From the NCBI GenBank assembly GCA_946626695.1, contig CAMOUV010000005.1:1-32601 (forward strand): a stretch of 32,601 bases of DNA, in the 5' to 3' direction. Within the stretch, counting starts at the first letter, position 1; every line of letters begins with the position of its first letter. Shown here one piece after another: positions 15,385 through 22,227 of the stretch. The notes beneath the pieces were generated by a model. It had not been told where the DNA came from. It saw only the letters and a program-made list of their open reading frames with translations, and did no database searches. Both the position numbers and the translations under genes were made by a program. Source of the stretch: an uncultured Blautia sp. GTDB lineage: Bacteria; Bacillota; Clostridia; Lachnospirales; Lachnospiraceae.

Positions 15385-15882
15385 TCAATCGGTGTACTTC
15401 GCCAGGATGCCATCCACATCCTTCTCCGTAATACGGCCGTACACATCCTCATTTACCATCATGACCGGTGCAAGACCGCAGGCTCCTACGCATCTGGCAG
15501 CCATCAGGGAGAATTTTCCGTCTTCGGTACATTCTCCTTCGCCGATCCCCAGTTTTTCCTGAAGTGTCTCGTAGATTTTACCGGATCCCTTGACATAGCA
15601 GGCTGTGCCCAGACAGACGGAAATGTTGTATTTTCCTTTTGGTGAAAGGGCAAACTGTGCATAGAAGGTGGCTACGCCGTACACCTTCTCGAAGGGTACA
15701 TCCATTCCCTCCGCAATGGCATTCTGAACTTCGTAGGGCAGATATCCGTAGATATCCTGAGCCTTCTGCATAACGACCATCAGATTGCTGGCATCATGCT
15801 TGTTCTCATCGATGACCTTCTGAAGCTCGAGTGCCTGTTCCTCCGTTCCTTTAAAAGGAACTTTGCTGGCTACTTTCTTCAT
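15385..15882 (-). CDS. hndA: hydrogenase NuoE-like [2Fe-2S] subunit (HndA/HydC)
   Basis: This 165-residue thioredoxin-like subunit passes electrons between the NuoF-like flavin subunit and the other clusters. It corresponds to NuoE of complex I. The N-terminal helical part has GYLPYEVQNAIAEGM, followed by VYGVATFYAQFAL. The [2Fe-2S] ligands C90, C95, C131 and C135 are all present (CLGTAC and CVGAC). The ATG has GGAGG seven bases upstream. It is the first gene of the structural operon, preceded by a 90-base leader and a perfect promoter. Six accessory genes separate it from hndB, hndC and hndD, so its partner subunits are far downstream in the same operon. Confidence 0.94.
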   Translation of the reverse strand: MKKVASKVPFKGTEEQALELQKVIDENKHDASNLMVVMQKAQDIYGYLPYEVQNAIAEGMDVPFEKVYGVATFYAQFALSPKGKYNISVCLGTACYVKGSGKIYETLQEKLGIGEGECTEDGKFSLMAARCVGACGLAPVMMVNEDVYGRITEKDVDGILAKYTD

Positions 15883-15897
15883 TCAATAACCTCCAGA

Positions 15898-15914
15898 TGT
15901 TTGATATTAAAACA
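15898..15914. promoter_or_regulatory. inverted repeat in the hnd leader, possible operator
   Basis: TGTTT (15898-15902) and AAACA (15910-15914) form an inverted repeat with a 7-base spacer, just upstream of the hndA ribosome-binding site. It resembles redox-regulator (Rex-like) half-sites only loosely. The repeat is seen; a protein that binds it is inference. Confidence 0.3.
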
Positions 15915-15980
15915 ACAGTCATTAAAACCTCTGCCTTGTTTTGGGCATAGTACACCCATAGACAGCAGTTTCTGCCAATA

Positions 15981-16009
15981 ATTATACACACGGCCTTCTT
16001 CCATGTCAA
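15981..16009 (-). promoter_or_regulatory. hydrogenase structural operon promoter
   Basis: On the minus strand TTGACA (16004-16009) and TATAAT (15981-15986) are separated by exactly 17 bases, a perfect consensus housekeeping promoter. The predicted transcript starts near 15974, leaving about 90 bases of leader before hndA. Such a strong promoter on a metabolic operon suggests very high expression or control by a repressor. Confidence 0.93.
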
Positions 16010-16015
16010 CGAAAA

Positions 16016-16040
16016 CCCGTTATTTAATTCACAAAACGGG
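16016..16040. promoter_or_regulatory. inverted repeat abutting the hnd -35 element
   Basis: CCCGTT (16016-16021) and AACGGG (16035-16040) form a perfect 6-bp inverted repeat with a 13-base AT-rich spacer. It begins seven bases upstream of the -35 box. Within it the minus strand reads TTGTGAA then four bases then ATAACGG, a partial match to the Rex consensus with one good half-site. It might also serve as a backup terminator for hydF. Confidence 0.4.
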
Positions 16041-16063
16041 CTGTTTTTACTGGTATAAAACAA

Positions 16064-16102
16064 TAAAAAAACTAACAGGAAAGCGATTTTTCCTGTTAGT
16101 TT
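16064..16102 (-). terminator. intrinsic terminator of the hydrogenase maturation operon
   Basis: AAACTAACAGGAAA (16069-16082) pairs perfectly with TTTCCTGTTAGTTT (16089-16102), a 14-bp stem with a 6-base loop. On the minus strand a T-run follows (16064-16071). It begins 8 bases past the hydF stop codon and separates the two hydrogenase units. Confidence 0.92.
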
Positions 16103-16109
16103 TAATTAA

Positions 16110-17327
16110 CTATCTTTCTGTTATCTCTTTCATTTCCGGAAGCATCCGTATGCTTCGTTCCAGGATCCCGTTCATCCAGGCAATGGCGATGCCGTAATTG
16201 GTAAAAGGAACGCCGTTCTGTACGGCCTGCTTCATCCGGTACTGCATTTCGGCGGCATTCAGCATGCATCCTCCGCAGTGGATCACAAGATCAAAGCTTT
16301 GGATATCCTCCGGATATTCTCTTCCGCTGGAATAAGACAACGAAAAATCCTTTCCGGTATATTTCCGGAGAAGGGCGGGCAGCTTCACGGTCCCTATATC
16401 CTCACACTGCCGGTGATGGGTACAGCCTTCGCTGATCAGGATTTTTGCTCCGGACTGCAGCCGGTCGATCTTCCGGGCTCCTTTTACCGCCTCCGTCAGA
16501 AATCCCTTATACCGGGCCATCAGAATCGAAAAGGAGGTCAGCGGAATTGTTTCCGGAACGATGTTCCTGACATAGGCAAATACCTGCGAATCGGTGACCA
16601 CAAGAGCCGGCTGCTGTCCGGATTTTTCCAGCAGCTCCAGCGTTTTCTGGAGCTGTTTTTCCTTTGTCACCACGGAAACCGCATCCAGATCCAGGATTTC
16701 CCGGATCATCATCTGCTGGGGAAGGATCATGCGGCCTTTCGGGGCGCTTCCGTCGATGGGCGTCACCAGTACCACAAGATCCTCCGGACGGATCACATCT
16801 TCCAGAAGCAGCCCTTTAATCTGATCCGGTTTGAGAAGGCGGCCGATTTTTTCCTTCAGCTCTTCAACACCCTGTCCGGTAAGAGCGCAGGTATAAACCG
16901 TATTCTCTTTTTCTTCTTTCTTTTCCGCGGGACAGAGATCGGTTTTGTTGCAGACCGTAAGCCAGGGGATCTTTCTCTGTTCGAATATCCGGATCAGGTC
17001 CTCTTCGGCAGGCTGCAGCTTTCTGCCGCATTCGGTCACCAGAACGGCGATATCACAGTTCATGGTTATTTTTCTGGCTGCCTGGATTCTCTTTTCTCCG
17101 AGACTTCCCTCGTCGTCGATTCCCGGCGTGTCAATGATCACCACCGGTCCGAGAGGAAGGATCTCCATGGATTTCCGTACCGTGTCGGTGGTGGTTCCTT
17201 TCACTTCGCTGACCACCGACATTTCCTGACTGGTCACTGCATTGACAATACTGCTTTTTCCGGCATTTCGAAGCCCGAAAAAGCCAATGTGGATCCGGTC
17301 GCCCGAAGCGGTATCATTCAGACTCAT
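16110..17327 (-). CDS. hydF: [FeFe]-hydrogenase H-cluster maturation GTPase HydF
   Basis: HydF is the scaffold that assembles the 2Fe subcluster and delivers it to apo-hydrogenase. The N-terminal G domain has G1 GLRNAGKSS (18-26), G3 DTPG (66-69) and G4 NKTD (127-130). The C-terminal cluster-binding domain carries CTHH (C302) and HCGGC (C351, C354), the three conserved Fe-S cysteines of the family. The length of 405 residues is typical. GAGAGGA precedes the ATG at 17327. hydG is 62 bases upstream, and a strong terminator follows. Confidence 0.96.
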   Translation of the reverse strand: MSLNDTASGDRIHIGFFGLRNAGKSSIVNAVTSQEMSVVSEVKGTTTDTVRKSMEILPLGPVVIIDTPGIDDEGSLGEKRIQAARKITMNCDIAVLVTECGRKLQPAEEDLIRIFEQRKIPWLTVCNKTDLCPAEKKEEKENTVYTCALTGQGVEELKEKIGRLLKPDQIKGLLLEDVIRPEDLVVLVTPIDGSAPKGRMILPQQMMIREILDLDAVSVVTKEKQLQKTLELLEKSGQQPALVVTDSQVFAYVRNIVPETIPLTSFSILMARYKGFLTEAVKGARKIDRLQSGAKILISEGCTHHRQCEDIGTVKLPALLRKYTGKDFSLSYSSGREYPEDIQSFDLVIHCGGCMLNAAEMQYRMKQAVQNGVPFTNYGIAIAWMNGILERSIRMLPEMKEITER

Positions 17328-17389
17328 TCTGATTCCTCTCTTTTATACTGATAAATCATCAATCTCGGATTTCTGAAAAAATTCATTTT

Positions 17390-18811
17390 TTAAAAGTATA
17401 TATCCCTCTTCCCGTTTTCGATCTTTTTCAGTTCGGTGCGGACCACTTCCTTGATGGAATCTTTTCCTATATTATTAATTTCTTTTTCGATCAGTGCATC
17501 ACCGACCTTCTTTGTCTCCTCCGAAGCATAATCCACCAGGAATTCCTTCAGCGTCATCAGTGCATTCGGATGACAGCAGTTCTGGATCTGTCCGGATTTG
17601 CAGAGGGACATAAAACGGTCTCCGGTGCGGCCTTCCCGATAACAGGCGGTACAGAAGGACGGAATATATCCCGCTGTCATAAGCCAGCGTACCACTTCGT
17701 CGAGAGTACGGTTGTCCGATACGTCAAACTGTTCGGTGTCATGCGGTCTTTCCTCTTCGGTGTAACCGCCTACGGAGGTACGGCTGCCGCCGCTGATCTG
17801 GCTCACGCCGAGACGAATGATCTTTTCTCTTACTTCCGGCGTTTCTCTGGTGGAAATGATCATTCCGGTATACGGAACAGCGATACGGATGCAGGCTGCG
17901 ATCTTGCAGAACATATCATCGCTCAGAGAATTGTCGAAAGCGGTGGGATCGATGTCATCCGCTTTCTTCACCCTGGGTACGCTGATAGTATGCGGGCCTA
18001 CGCCGTGAACCGCCTCCAGATGTTCCGCATGCATCAGAAGACCGGCAAATTCGTATCTGTATTTGTCCAGACCGAAGAGAACGCCGATTCCCACATCATC
18101 GATTCCGCCTTCCATGGCCCGGTCCATGGCTTCGGTATGATAGGCATAATTATGCTTCGGTCCTGTCGGATGAAGAGTCTCATAGCCTTCCTTGTGATAG
18201 GTTTCCTGGAAAAGGATGTAGGTACCGATGCCGGCTTCCTTCAGCTTCCGGTAGTTCTCCACCGTTGTTGCCGCAATGTTGACATTCACTCTGCGGATCG
18301 CGCCGTTTTTATGCTTTACGGAATAGATCGTGTTGATGCATTCCAGAATATATTCGATGGGATTGTTTACCGGATCTTCACCGGCTTCGATGGCCAGCCG
18401 CTTGTGTCCCATATCCTGCAGGGCGATCACCTCCGCCCTGACCTCTTCCTGGGTCAGTTTTTTACGGGGAATCGTCTTGTTTACAGCGTGATACGGACAG
18501 TACAGACATCCGTTTACGCAGTAATTGGAAAGATAAAGAGGAGCAAACATAACGATACGGGTACCGTAGAAATCCTTTTTGATCTGCTCCGCCAGATCAT
18601 AGATTTCATTGTTCTTCTCTTCATTTTCGCAGGCCAGAAGAACACTGGCTTCTCTGTGGGAAAGACCTTTTCTGAGCTTTGCCTTTTCGATGATCTGATC
18701 GATCAGCTCCAGATTGTTCTTATTTTCATCCGCGTAGGCCAGTGTGGCACGGATTTCTTCATCGTTGATAAATTCCTCTGCTTTCAGTGATTTTGGATCA
18801 TATTTGATCAT
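17390..18811 (-). CDS. hydG: [FeFe]-hydrogenase maturase HydG (radical SAM tyrosine lyase)
   Basis: HydG cleaves tyrosine to p-cresol and dehydroglycine, and makes the CO and CN ligands on an Fe-Cys synthon for the H-cluster. The radical SAM motif is C98VNGCLYC105 (Cx3Cx2C). The C-terminal auxiliary cluster site is present as C387TAC390 and C404, within FCTACYREGRTGDRFMSLC. The length of 473 residues is as expected. The ATG at 18811 has AAGGAGG nine bases upstream and overlaps the end of hydE by 14 bases. A related enzyme, ThiH, is excluded by the C-terminal CTAC motif and by the hydE and hydF neighbours. Confidence 0.97.
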   Translation of the reverse strand: MIKYDPKSLKAEEFINDEEIRATLAYADENKNNLELIDQIIEKAKLRKGLSHREASVLLACENEEKNNEIYDLAEQIKKDFYGTRIVMFAPLYLSNYCVNGCLYCPYHAVNKTIPRKKLTQEEVRAEVIALQDMGHKRLAIEAGEDPVNNPIEYILECINTIYSVKHKNGAIRRVNVNIAATTVENYRKLKEAGIGTYILFQETYHKEGYETLHPTGPKHNYAYHTEAMDRAMEGGIDDVGIGVLFGLDKYRYEFAGLLMHAEHLEAVHGVGPHTISVPRVKKADDIDPTAFDNSLSDDMFCKIAACIRIAVPYTGMIISTRETPEVREKIIRLGVSQISGGSRTSVGGYTEEERPHDTEQFDVSDNRTLDEVVRWLMTAGYIPSFCTACYREGRTGDRFMSLCKSGQIQNCCHPNALMTLKEFLVDYASEETKKVGDALIEKEINNIGKDSIKEVVRTELKKIENGKRDIYF

Positions 18812-19874
18812 TTTCGTTTCCTCCTTTTGAATCTCCTCTGTCTGTCACGATCCGGCAGCCGGTCTTCTCCATGCGTTTTTTCAGACATTCGATGCATTGG
18901 GCCGCCTCGTCTCCGGTACATATTTTGTTGTCATACAGAAGGTATTTTTTTCGTACATCTCCCGGTGAAAGATTGGGCATCAGCACGTTGGCTCCCGCCA
19001 TGATCCCAAGCTCTCTTCCTCGGGGATCGATGGTCCCCAGAGCGGTCGTAGCCGGAAGAAGAACCTTGGGCAGGGTAAGCCGTATCAGTCCCAGCATAAA
19101 AAGGGTCATGGAAAGCGTTCCCGCTTCCCGGTCTCCGAAGGGAGTATCCTTATGCGGTATAAAAGGTCCGATCCCGCACATGTGCGGATTCAGCTCCTTC
19201 AGAAACAAAAGCTCCTCCGCAAGATTTTCTTCGGTCTGGAAGGGAGAACCCACCATAAAGCCGGCCCCGGTCTGATACCCAAGCTCTTTCAGCTTCCGCA
19301 GACATTTCATCCGGTTTTCAAAATCCATTTCCGGCGGATGCAGCTTTTCGTAATGCTCTCTGCAGGCCGTTTCGTGCCGCAGCAGATACCGGTCCGCACC
19401 GGCTTCCTTCAACCGCTTATAGCTTTCTTCGCTTCGTTCGCCGAGAGAAAGCGTCACCGCGCAGTCCGGATGCTTTTGTTTGATATTCCGGACGATGGAT
19501 TCCATCCGGGCATCCGTATACCAGGGATCTTCTCCTCCCTGCAGTACAAACGTCCTGAATCCCAGTTCGTATCCTGTGTCCGTGCAGGAAAGGATCTGAT
19601 CCTCCGACAGCCGGTATCGTTCTGCCTTGTGATTGGACCGCCGGAGTCCGCAGTAAAGACAGTCATTCCTGCAGTAACTGGAAAACTCGATCAGGCCTCT
19701 TATATAGATGTCTTTTCCATAGATCCTGTCGGTTGTCTCCCTCGCCTTTTTATACAGATATTCACTGCAGAGATCCTTGTTTTCGATCAGAAAAAGGTAT
19801 TCTTCCTTCTGCAGGATATGTCGGTCCGAAAGCTTGTCTGTCAACTGCCTGCACCGTTCGGCTTTATCCATCAT
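18798..19874 (-). CDS. hydE: [FeFe]-hydrogenase maturase HydE (radical SAM)
   Basis: HydE is a radical SAM enzyme that acts on the HydG product while the dithiolate-bridged diiron unit is built. The radical SAM motif is C68RNDCLYC75. A second, auxiliary cluster motif C319-x7-C327-x2-C330 is visible near the C terminus. The fold and the FVLQGGEDPWY segment (with GGEDP) are typical. The length of 358 residues is normal. Two adjacent ATGs (19874 and 19871) follow GGAAGAG. The gene starts 11 bases after the TM1266-family gene and overlaps hydG, so expression is coupled. Confidence 0.96.
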   Translation of the reverse strand: MMDKAERCRQLTDKLSDRHILQKEEYLFLIENKDLCSEYLYKKARETTDRIYGKDIYIRGLIEFSSYCRNDCLYCGLRRSNHKAERYRLSEDQILSCTDTGYELGFRTFVLQGGEDPWYTDARMESIVRNIKQKHPDCAVTLSLGERSEESYKRLKEAGADRYLLRHETACREHYEKLHPPEMDFENRMKCLRKLKELGYQTGAGFMVGSPFQTEENLAEELLFLKELNPHMCGIGPFIPHKDTPFGDREAGTLSMTLFMLGLIRLTLPKVLLPATTALGTIDPRGRELGIMAGANVLMPNLSPGDVRKKYLLYDNKICTGDEAAQCIECLKKRMEKTGCRIVTDRGDSKGGNENDQI

Positions 19875-19885
19875 TTTTCTCTTCC

Positions 19886-20137
19886 TTATACATTTCCATA
19901 GGATATTTTTGCGGTGACGCCTTCCAGCTTTCCGATCTTTCCGCCGAGTGAATTGATCACATCCTGCGGAGCATCCACAGCCACGGAAATAATGCTGACA
20001 TTCTTTTTATCGTAGGGGATTCCCATTCTTCCTATGATATAGGCTCCGTATTCGGATAAAAGACTGTTCAGCAGACCTGCATTTTCTCTTTTTTCCACTA
20101 TGATTCCGATCACAGCAACTCTTGTCGTTGTTTCCAT
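19886..20137 (-). CDS. TM1266-family iron-only hydrogenase system regulator-like protein
   Basis: This small 83-residue protein (METTTRVAVIGIIVEKREN) belongs to the family named after Thermotoga TM1266, found almost only beside hydE/hydG/hydF. It has an ACT/NikR-C-like ferredoxin-type fold pattern, with LLSEYGAYIIGRMGIPY and a C-terminal ISVAVDAPQDVINSLGGKIG. A ligand-binding regulatory role has been proposed for the family but is not proved. I chose the ATG at 20137 because AAAGGA lies five bases upstream. A longer in-frame form would run across the leader terminator. It is the first gene of the maturation operon. Confidence 0.9.
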   Translation of the reverse strand: METTTRVAVIGIIVEKRENAGLLNSLLSEYGAYIIGRMGIPYDKKNVSIISVAVDAPQDVINSLGGKIGKLEGVTAKISYGNV

Positions 20138-20257
20138 ATGAATCCTTTCAAAAACAAAAAGCGCCCAAAAAGGGCGCACAGTAACCATCCAATGCTCTTT
20201 GCCCTCTTTCAGTCAGGTTCGTTTCCTCCGCTTTCTGTCAGACACAAACAGATCGTG
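20138..20257 (-). promoter_or_regulatory. structured leader of the hydrogenase maturation operon, candidate attenuator or riboswitch
   Basis: The leader begins near 20257. It opens with a hairpin GACAC/GTGTC (20241-20259), followed by a 60-base segment closed by ACAG (20235-20238) pairing with CTGT (20178-20181). It ends with a full intrinsic terminator (20151-20177) directly before the ribosome-binding site. AAAGAGGGC on the minus strand (20201-20209) is complementary to GCCCTTTTT (20167-20175), which is part of the terminator stem and loop. That gives mutually exclusive antiterminator and terminator forms. I could not match it to any riboswitch consensus I know. The alternative pairing is seen in the sequence; ligand control is inference. 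Confidence 0.68.
20151..20177 (-). terminator. leader terminator upstream of the TM1266-family gene
   Basis: GCGCCC (20161-20166) and GGGCGC (20172-20177) form a six-bp GC stem around a five-base loop. On the minus strand TTTTTGTTTTT follows (20150-20160). It lies between the promoter and the first gene, so it can only be regulatory for this operon. The ribosome-binding site starts a few bases after it. Confidence 0.85.
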
Positions 20258-20263
20258 TCAAAA

Positions 20264-20292
20264 ATCATACCATTTTCATCCGTATAAAGCAA
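20264..20292 (-). promoter_or_regulatory. hydrogenase maturation operon promoter
   Basis: On the minus strand TTGCTT (20287-20292) and TATGAT (20264-20269) are 17 bases apart. The predicted start near 20257 begins the structured leader. It lies at the edge of oriC and fires away from dnaA. Confidence 0.72.
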
Positions 20293-20338
20293 GTTCCAAA
20301 TAAAAAACACTCCATAAAAAATATCTGTTTTTTTTGAA

Positions 20339-20551
20339 TGTGGATAAAAATACCATTTATTTTCGTTTACGTAAATTTTCCACTTTTTGTGGATAACCTG
20401 TGGAAAACCGATGCAGATACAACAGGTTTTCCACAGAAATACCCTTTATGAACGGTGTTTCCGTGTGGAAAAAAAGAAAAAGGGAAAAGGAATAAGTGGA
20501 AAATCTATATATTTTATGTAAACTATAACTTTTTATCCACTCTTTTCCACA
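20339..20551. other. oriC, DnaA-box cluster upstream of dnaA
   Basis: At least eight sites match or nearly match the DnaA box TTATCCACA (or its TTTTCCACA variant). Perfect boxes on the minus strand (TGTGGATAA) lie at 20339-20347 and 20388-20396. TTTTCCACA-type boxes lie at 20399-20407 (minus), 20427-20435, 20464-20472 (minus) and 20543-20551. One-mismatch sites lie at 20376-20384, 20495-20503 and 20533-20541. AT-rich stretches at 20297-20340 and 20504-20535 are candidates for duplex unwinding. The position between divergent operons and next to dnaA is the usual one. Confidence 0.93.
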
Positions 20552-20600
20552 TTCCTTTCCCTTCTTGCTTTCTTCCTGCTTCCCTTAATTTCCGATTCTT

Positions 20601-20631
20601 TTGATTGCGAAAAATGCAATTTTATTATAAG
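20601..20631 (+). promoter_or_regulatory. dnaA promoter, candidate
   Basis: TTGATT (20601-20606) is followed after 17-19 bases by the AT-rich element ATTATAAG (20624-20631), so TTATAA or TATAAG may be the -10. It lies just downstream of the DnaA boxes, which fits autorepression by DnaA. The spacing is not fully consensus. Confidence 0.5.
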
Positions 20632-20676
20632 ATGTTAGTTGGGATAGAATGTCAAAAAGAACGAATGGAGAAACCA

Positions 20677-22035
20677 ATGGATAAAGTAACCGAAAAATGG
20701 GACTTGATCCTCAAATCGATCAAAGAAGAATACGAAATCGGCAATGTGCCGTTTAAAACATGGCTTGAACCCCTTAAGGTGGATTCCGTAAAAGACAATA
20801 TCGTTACGCTGGCGGTACCTTCCGAAATGTCCACGGTAGGTCTTAAATATATCAAGGGTCATTATACCCTGCCCCTGCAGGTAACCATCAGCATGATCAC
20901 AGGAATGGAAAACTGTGAAGTCCTGTTTATCCTTAAAGACGAACAGACCGTCAAAAAACCGGCTGTTGTTGTTAATCCGGTGCTGAATGCCCGTTTCCAG
21001 GAGGCAAATCTCAACCCGAAATATACTTTTGATACCTTCATCATCGGAAGCAACAACCGCCTGGCCCAGGCGGCTGCTTTTGCTGTCGCCGAAACCCCGG
21101 GGGAATCCTTCAATCCTCTTTTCATATGGGGAGGCGCTGGGCTTGGAAAGACCCACCTGATGCATTCCATCGCCCATTATATTCTGGAGCACAACGAGAA
21201 CAAGAAAGTTCTGTATGTAACCAGCGAGGATTTTACCAACGAACTGATCCAGATCATCCGAAGCGGAAACAATCCTTCCGAGTGGACCAATTTCCGGAAC
21301 AAATACCGGAATATCGATGTTCTTCTCATCGATGATATCCAGTTTATTATTGGTAAGGAATCCACCCAGGAGGAATTCTTCCATACCTTCAATGCCCTTC
21401 ACGGAGCAAAAAAACAGATCATCATATCCTCCGATAAGAGACCAAAAGATATGGAGACACTGGATGAGCGTTTCCGTTCACGGTTCGAATGGGGCCTGAT
21501 CGCGGACATCTCTTCACCGGATTACGAGACAAGAATGGCGATTCTTCACAAAAAAGAAGAACTGGAAGGATACGAGATCGAAGAAGAGATTCTTCAGTAC
21601 ATTGCAAACAATATCAAATCCAATATCCGGGAACTGGAAGGCGCTTTCAACAAGCTGCTGGCCAAATCCAGACTGGAGCAGAAGGATATCACCATGGAAC
21701 TGGCGGAGGAGGTTCTGAAGGATTACATTTATCCGAACGAAAAGAAGCCTGTCACTCCGGAAAAGATCATTTCCTCCGTGGCGGACTATTTTGAAGTTTC
21801 GCTGGCGGATCTGAAGGGAACCAAAAGAAATTCCAAGATCGTTGTGCCGAGACAGATCGCCATGTATCTCTGCAGAGAGATCACAGGCATCAATTATACC
21901 GAAATCGCGGCTCTTCTCGGCAAAAAGGACCATACCACCATTCTGTACGGGATCGACAAGATCGACAAAGCGATCAAAAAAGATGAAAGCCTCCGGAACA
22001 GCATAGAAATCCTGATCAACAAGATCAACGGATGA
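20677..22035 (+). CDS. dnaA: chromosomal replication initiator protein DnaA
   Basis: DnaA binds the boxes upstream and opens the origin. Domain I (MDKVTEKWDLILKSIKEEY) is followed by a short linker. The AAA+ domain III has Walker A GGAGLGKTHL (about 151-160) and Walker B LLIDDIQF (about 215-222). Domain IV carries the DNA-binding signature INYTEIAALLGKKDHTTI. The length of 452 residues is normal. I chose the ATG at 20677 because GGAG lies six bases upstream. The ATG four codons earlier overlaps this site, and a start at 20605 would add 24 residues over the promoter. Confidence 0.96.
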   Translation: MDKVTEKWDLILKSIKEEYEIGNVPFKTWLEPLKVDSVKDNIVTLAVPSEMSTVGLKYIKGHYTLPLQVTISMITGMENCEVLFILKDEQTVKKPAVVVNPVLNARFQEANLNPKYTFDTFIIGSNNRLAQAAAFAVAETPGESFNPLFIWGGAGLGKTHLMHSIAHYILEHNENKKVLYVTSEDFTNELIQIIRSGNNPSEWTNFRNKYRNIDVLLIDDIQFIIGKESTQEEFFHTFNALHGAKKQIIISSDKRPKDMETLDERFRSRFEWGLIADISSPDYETRMAILHKKEELEGYEIEEEILQYIANNIKSNIRELEGAFNKLLAKSRLEQKDITMELAEEVLKDYIYPNEKKPVTPEKIISSVADYFEVSLADLKGTKRNSKIVVPRQIAMYLCREITGINYTEIAALLGKKDHTTILYGIDKIDKAIKKDESLRNSIEILINKING

Positions 22036-22227
22036 TTTTCGACATTTTTCAACACGAATACCCATTTTTCCAACATGGTTTTTCACGGGTTTTCCACATC
22101 AGCAAACCCTTTTAAACAAAGGCTTTTTACGGGTTTTACACAAATCCACGGCCCTTATTAAGGAGACTGCTGATTTCTTTTCTAAAAATATACAAGGCAT
22201 TTTTCGACAAAAAGGAGATGTAACTTC
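22036..22227. other. dnaA-dnaN spacer with DnaA boxes
   Basis: This 192-base spacer holds a perfect TTTTCCACA box at 22090-22098 and a near match TTTTACACA at 22134-22142. Firmicutes origins are commonly bipartite, with boxes on both sides of dnaA, and this fits. A weak hairpin CCTTT/AAAGG followed by CTTTTT lies at 22108-22127 and could partly terminate dnaA transcription. The dnaN ribosome-binding site AAAGGAGATG lies at the end. Confidence 0.6.

Noticed and set aside
20138-20257. Assignment of the hydE-operon leader to a named riboswitch class
   Set aside because: A GGGCAAAG word looks a little like glycine or GEMM cores, but the surrounding conserved bases are absent. I leave the class open.
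7623-20292. The hydrogenase island as a recent mobile insertion
   Set aside because: No transposase, integrase, direct repeat or tRNA target is seen at its edges, and base use looks like that of the flanking genes.
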